From Dichotomicrobium sp964466965 (GTDB taxonomy: Bacteria > Pseudomonadota > Alphaproteobacteria > Rhizobiales > Rhodomicrobiaceae), in NCBI GenBank assembly GCA_964466965.1, contig CAYXPZ010000088.1, positions 1-9,286 on the forward strand: 9,286 nucleotides of DNA, written 5' to 3'. Below the pieces are notes generated by a model. That model searched no databases. It saw only the letters and a program-made list of their open reading frames with translations, and had not been told where the DNA came from. This document shows positions 7,373-9,286 of this stretch, one piece after another; within the stretch, counting starts at the first letter, position 1, and every line of letters begins with the position of its first letter. Made by a program: the position numbers and the translations under genes.

Positions 7373-7391
7373 ATCGGCGCCGAACGCCGAT
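7373..7391 (-). terminator. Hairpin terminator after the type III polyketide synthase
   Basis: Minus-strand reading ATCGGCG-TTCGG-CGCCGAT forms a perfect 7-base stem with a 5-base loop, followed by TTTTGGGG (7365-7372). The hairpin begins 20 bases after the polyketide synthase stop. The T-run is short, so it is a modest intrinsic terminator; on the plus strand it is not followed by Ts, so it is mainly of use to the minus-strand gene in this convergent space. Confidence 0.55.
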
Positions 7392-7411
7392 GGTGCCCGG
7401 ACGGCGGCCAT

Positions 7412-8509
7412 TCAGAGATCAACTACGGCAAAATAGGCGCTGAACCCTGGCCCGAACGCCGCCAACAAATGGCGTCCCCGGACGCGTTGCACGATTGCGC
7501 GCTCCAAAACGAACAGCGCGGTCGCCGAAGACATGTTGCCATACTCGCGCAGCACCTCCCAGGATAAGCGCAGATCGTGCTGTTGCAGCTTCAGGACTTC
7601 AGCGGCCGTCTCCAGGACCTTTGCGCCGCCGGGATGAATGAGGTAGCCGTCGATGTCGCTGCGCTTCAGGCCAGACTGTTGCATGAAATGGTCGATCGCG
7701 CCGTCGAGATGGGTTTCCATGAGCCGTGGCAGTTCCGGGCTCAAGACCACGCCGAAGCCGTCGTCCATGATGTCCCACCCCATGATGCGCTCGGTATCGC
7801 GCCAGAAGTATTCCCCGGTGGCCACGACGCGCCCCAGGCTCTCGCTGGGTGAAGCCTCACGCGGATGCGCCGACAGCACGATCCCTGCTGCGCCGTCGCC
7901 GAACAAGGCGCTGGACACGAACATCGCCAGGCTTGGATCGTTGACGCGCATGCACAGCGAGCAGAGGTCAACTGTTAGAAACAGCACGGTGTCCCCCGGG
8001 ACCGCGGTCGCCAGACGCGCCGCACGGCCCAGCCCGGCCACGCCGCCCCCGCAGCCTAGGCCGAAAATGGGCAGCCGTACCACGTCTGGACGAAATTCGC
8101 GGCGGTTGATAAGCCGCGCCTCGAGACTCGGGATGGCAAGGCCGGTAATCGTGTTCGTGACGACCACATCGATATCCGAGAAACCGAGCCCTGTCGCCGC
8201 GATGCTGCTGTCTGCAACCTCCTCCAGCAACGCCAGCGCATTCCGCTGGAAGCTTTCGGTGCGCTCCTGCCAGGTATGTGGCTGTTCGTACCACGCCAGC
8301 GGTTCGACCGTATGCCGCTTACTTATTCCAGTATTCGAAAAAAGATGATTGCGCCGGTAAAATTGGGGAAAATACTTGTGCGCGGTCTGCTCTGCATCGT
8401 CCTGAGTAAGTATATGCTCGGGCACAGACGTTGACGCGCCCAAGATATGCACATCGTTTGCAATGCGATTATCAATGCAACGTTTCGCCTCGATCTCTTG
8501 TAAGACCAT
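7412..8509 (-). CDS. Type III polyketide synthase (chalcone/stilbene synthase family)
   Basis: A 365-residue homodimeric ketosynthase that condenses an acyl-CoA starter with malonyl-CoA units to give a small aromatic or pyrone product; the product cannot be read from sequence. The catalytic triad is in place: Cys153 in the GLGCGGGVAGLGRAA elbow, His292 in LIHPGGAKVLE, and Asn325 in EYGNMSSAT. The FGDGAAG segment is at 203-209, and the C-terminal FGPG loop (352-355) is retained in FGPGFSAYF. Length is typical of bacterial members. The ATG at 8509 has a strong GGAGG seven bases upstream (8517-8521). The gene stands alone: no methyltransferase, oxidase or other tailoring gene adjoins it here, although bacterial type III PKS genes often have such partners. 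It is convergent with the E1 gene and ends in a hairpin. An AT-rich repeat-containing region lies upstream. The fatty-acyl starter of alkylresorcinol or alkylpyrone synthases is one possibility only. Confidence 0.93.
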   Translation of the reverse strand: MVLQEIEAKRCIDNRIANDVHILGASTSVPEHILTQDDAEQTAHKYFPQFYRRNHLFSNTGISKRHTVEPLAWYEQPHTWQERTESFQRNALALLEEVADSSIAATGLGFSDIDVVVTNTITGLAIPSLEARLINRREFRPDVVRLPIFGLGCGGGVAGLGRAARLATAVPGDTVLFLTVDLCSLCMRVNDPSLAMFVSSALFGDGAAGIVLSAHPREASPSESLGRVVATGEYFWRDTERIMGWDIMDDGFGVVLSPELPRLMETHLDGAIDHFMQQSGLKRSDIDGYLIHPGGAKVLETAAEVLKLQQHDLRLSWEVLREYGNMSSATALFVLERAIVQRVRGRHLLAAFGPGFSAYFAVVDL

Positions 8510-8516
8510 TTCTCCC

Positions 8517-8521
8517 CCTCC
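8517..8521 (-). promoter_or_regulatory. Strong ribosome binding site of the polyketide synthase
   Basis: The minus strand reads GGAGGGGGAGAA immediately before the ATG at 8509; the GGAGG core is separated from it by 7 bases. It supports this start and is the best Shine-Dalgarno sequence in the window. Confidence 0.7.
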
Positions 8522-8570
8522 ATTCGGCCCGACATCCCATCTGCCGACTATGGAAAGAGGCGGATAAGGG

Positions 8571-8643
8571 AATCAAATGAAAAAAACATTTCAAATTATC
8601 AAATTTGATTAAAACTTCAGTCAGAGTGGCATGTTGATCAAAT
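8571..8643. repeat. TCAAAT repeat cluster with a 12-base palindrome, candidate operator
   Basis: TCAAAT occurs at 8573-8578, 8591-8596, 8599-8604 and 8638-8643, and its complement ATTTGA at 8603-8608; together 8598-8609 is the perfect palindrome ATCAAATTTGAT. A second imperfect dyad, AAATG (8575-8579) and CATTT (8587-8591), flanks seven A. The patch lies 65-135 bases upstream of the polyketide synthase start in otherwise GC-rich DNA, as expected for a regulator-binding promoter region. The binding protein is not identified. Confidence 0.45.
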
Positions 8644-8947
8644 CAAGTGGCGTGCCGACCCGACCTGAAAACTATCGTAGTTCAGAAACGCCGGACGTCT
8701 TGCGTTTTTCAACCCTCGGCAAGAGGCTTGGCAGCAACCGGTCGCGCTGTTGGTTCGTGACTCAAAGACGCGCTGCGGTTTTGAGGTTGACGGGTGGATC
8801 GCAACCCCTGTGGCGATTGAACAAAATGCTTGGCGTGCGAAAACAAGCGTTCGAGAACGGAGCCCGGCCAAACCCCGAATCTGCCGGGTGGTTGACATGC
8901 GCGCCGTGGGTGGGCGGCACCGACTCTACACCCTTCACGGTGCGTCT

Positions 8948-9286
8948 TCAGAAGTAGCTTTCAATATCCTTTGATCCTGGCGCGCGTTGGCCGAACTCGA
9001 AAGTTCCGGCGTTGCGCACCTCTGTCGCGGCGCGCAGCAGTTCGCCATAGGCGAGGCGCGCAAGACTCGAGCCGAGGCTGATGCGCTTTACCCCAGCTTG
9101 CGACAGCTCAGCCACGCTGAAGCTTGGACCGGACAGCCCCATGACCACGTTCACTGGCTTGGAGACCGCGGCGCACGCCGTCCGGATTTGCTCCAGGTCC
9201 GTAAGACCAGGAGCGTAAAGCACATCCGCGCCGGCTTTCTCGAAAGCTTGCAGCCGGCGGATGGTGTCGTCCAGGTCGGGCCGCCC
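8948..9286 (-). CDS. Isocitrate lyase/PEP mutase superfamily protein, 3' part only
   Basis: The C-terminal 112 residues of a protein whose 5' end lies beyond the right edge. The frame is open to the edge and begins GRPDLDDTIRRLQAFEKAGA, then DVLYAPGL, NVVMGLSGP, SVAELSQAGVKRISLGSSLAR and a short tail. These match the second half of the (beta/alpha)8 barrel of the isocitrate lyase/phosphoenolpyruvate mutase superfamily: the EAGAD.L..PG strand, the N...GP strand and the GV.R.S.GS strand. Members of about 250-290 residues cleave or rearrange C-C or P-C bonds of 2-hydroxy- or phosphono-acids with Mg2+, but the KKCG-type catalytic loop lies outside the window. It looks like the common uncharacterised branch rather than PrpB or AceA. 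The GTG at 9223 is an internal Val and not the start. It is on the same strand as the polyketide synthase, but the 438-base gap argues against co-transcription. Confidence 0.85.
   Translation of the reverse strand, partial: GRPDLDDTIRRLQAFEKAGADVLYAPGLTDLEQIRTACAAVSKPVNVVMGLSGPSFSVAELSQAGVKRISLGSSLARLAYGELLRAATEVRNAGTFEFGQRAPGSKDIESYF

Larger units (their letters stand above)
8510..8947. promoter_or_regulatory. Intergenic region upstream of the polyketide synthase
   Basis: 438 bases between the polyketide synthase start and the end of the next minus-strand gene. The part nearest the synthase (about 8570-8645) is strikingly AT-rich and carries TCAAAT repeats, and should include its promoter. 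The remainder (8646-8947) holds only short frames (8631-8957 plus, 8638-8898 minus) with no recognisable domain, no ribosome binding site and no family resemblance. I see no tRNA, insertion-sequence end or clear terminator in it. Confidence 0.5.

Noticed and set aside
7369..7447. Short direct similarity between 7369-7386 and 7429-7446, possibly a duplicated synthase C-terminus
   Set aside because: Only about 18 bases match imperfectly (CAAAATcGGCGCcGAAC versus CAAAATaGGCGCtGAAC), and the flanks do not continue the similarity.
7653..8348. Plus-strand open frame of 231 codons
   Set aside because: It is antisense to the polyketide synthase, which has an intact catalytic triad; the translation is Ser/Arg/Pro-rich with no recognisable domain.
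8631..8957. Small plus-strand gene of 108 codons
   Set aside because: It has no ribosome binding site or known domain and runs into the end of the isocitrate lyase-family gene on the other strand.

Overview
The window reads as a GC-rich bacterial chromosome segment, most likely from an alphaproteobacterium. That guess rests on the GC-rich third codon positions, the protein families and the short intergenic gaps; no rRNA or other taxonomic marker is present. It comes from a draft assembly, because exactly 100 N bases (2438-2537) interrupt two genes.

Left half, all on the minus strand and read from right to left: an Lrp/AsnC-family regulator (3912-4403); a GcvT-fold, tetrahydrofolate-type demethylase resembling DMSP demethylase DmdA (3750 down into the gap); an enoyl-CoA hydratase/isomerase-fold protein whose 5' end lies in the gap (to 1697); and, 4 bases further on, an acyl-CoA synthetase (1692-34) of the general type that includes DmdB. 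This looks like one operon behind a sigma70-like promoter at 3795-3824. The order demethylase, crotonase, acyl-CoA ligase suggests that a methylated carboxylate is demethylated, activated to its CoA thioester and processed further. DMSP or a related methyl compound is the leading guess, but the substrate is unproven.

Centre, plus strand: a 792-residue homodimeric (AceE-type) thiamine-diphosphate 2-oxoacid dehydrogenase E1 (4871-7249), divergent from the Lrp regulator across a 467-base non-coding region. An Lrp regulator divergent from an AceE-like E1 recalls the mdeR/mdeB arrangement of methionine catabolism in Pseudomonas putida. Here the E1 lacks the N-terminal segment that AceE uses to dock on its E2, and no E2, E3 or methionine gamma-lyase gene is in view.

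Right part, minus strand: a complete type III polyketide synthase (7412-8509) with an intact Cys-His-Asn triad, convergent with the E1 and followed by a hairpin terminator. Upstream of it is an AT-rich patch with repeated TCAAAT motifs and a 12-base palindrome. After 438 bases with no convincing gene comes the 3' end of an isocitrate lyase/PEP mutase superfamily gene that runs off the right edge.

The most interesting hypothesis is that the Lrp regulator links two modules of methylated-sulfur or amino-acid-derived carbon metabolism: the DmdA-like operon on one side and the MdeB-like 2-oxoacid dehydrogenase on the other. No tRNA, rRNA, CRISPR array or insertion sequence was recognised.
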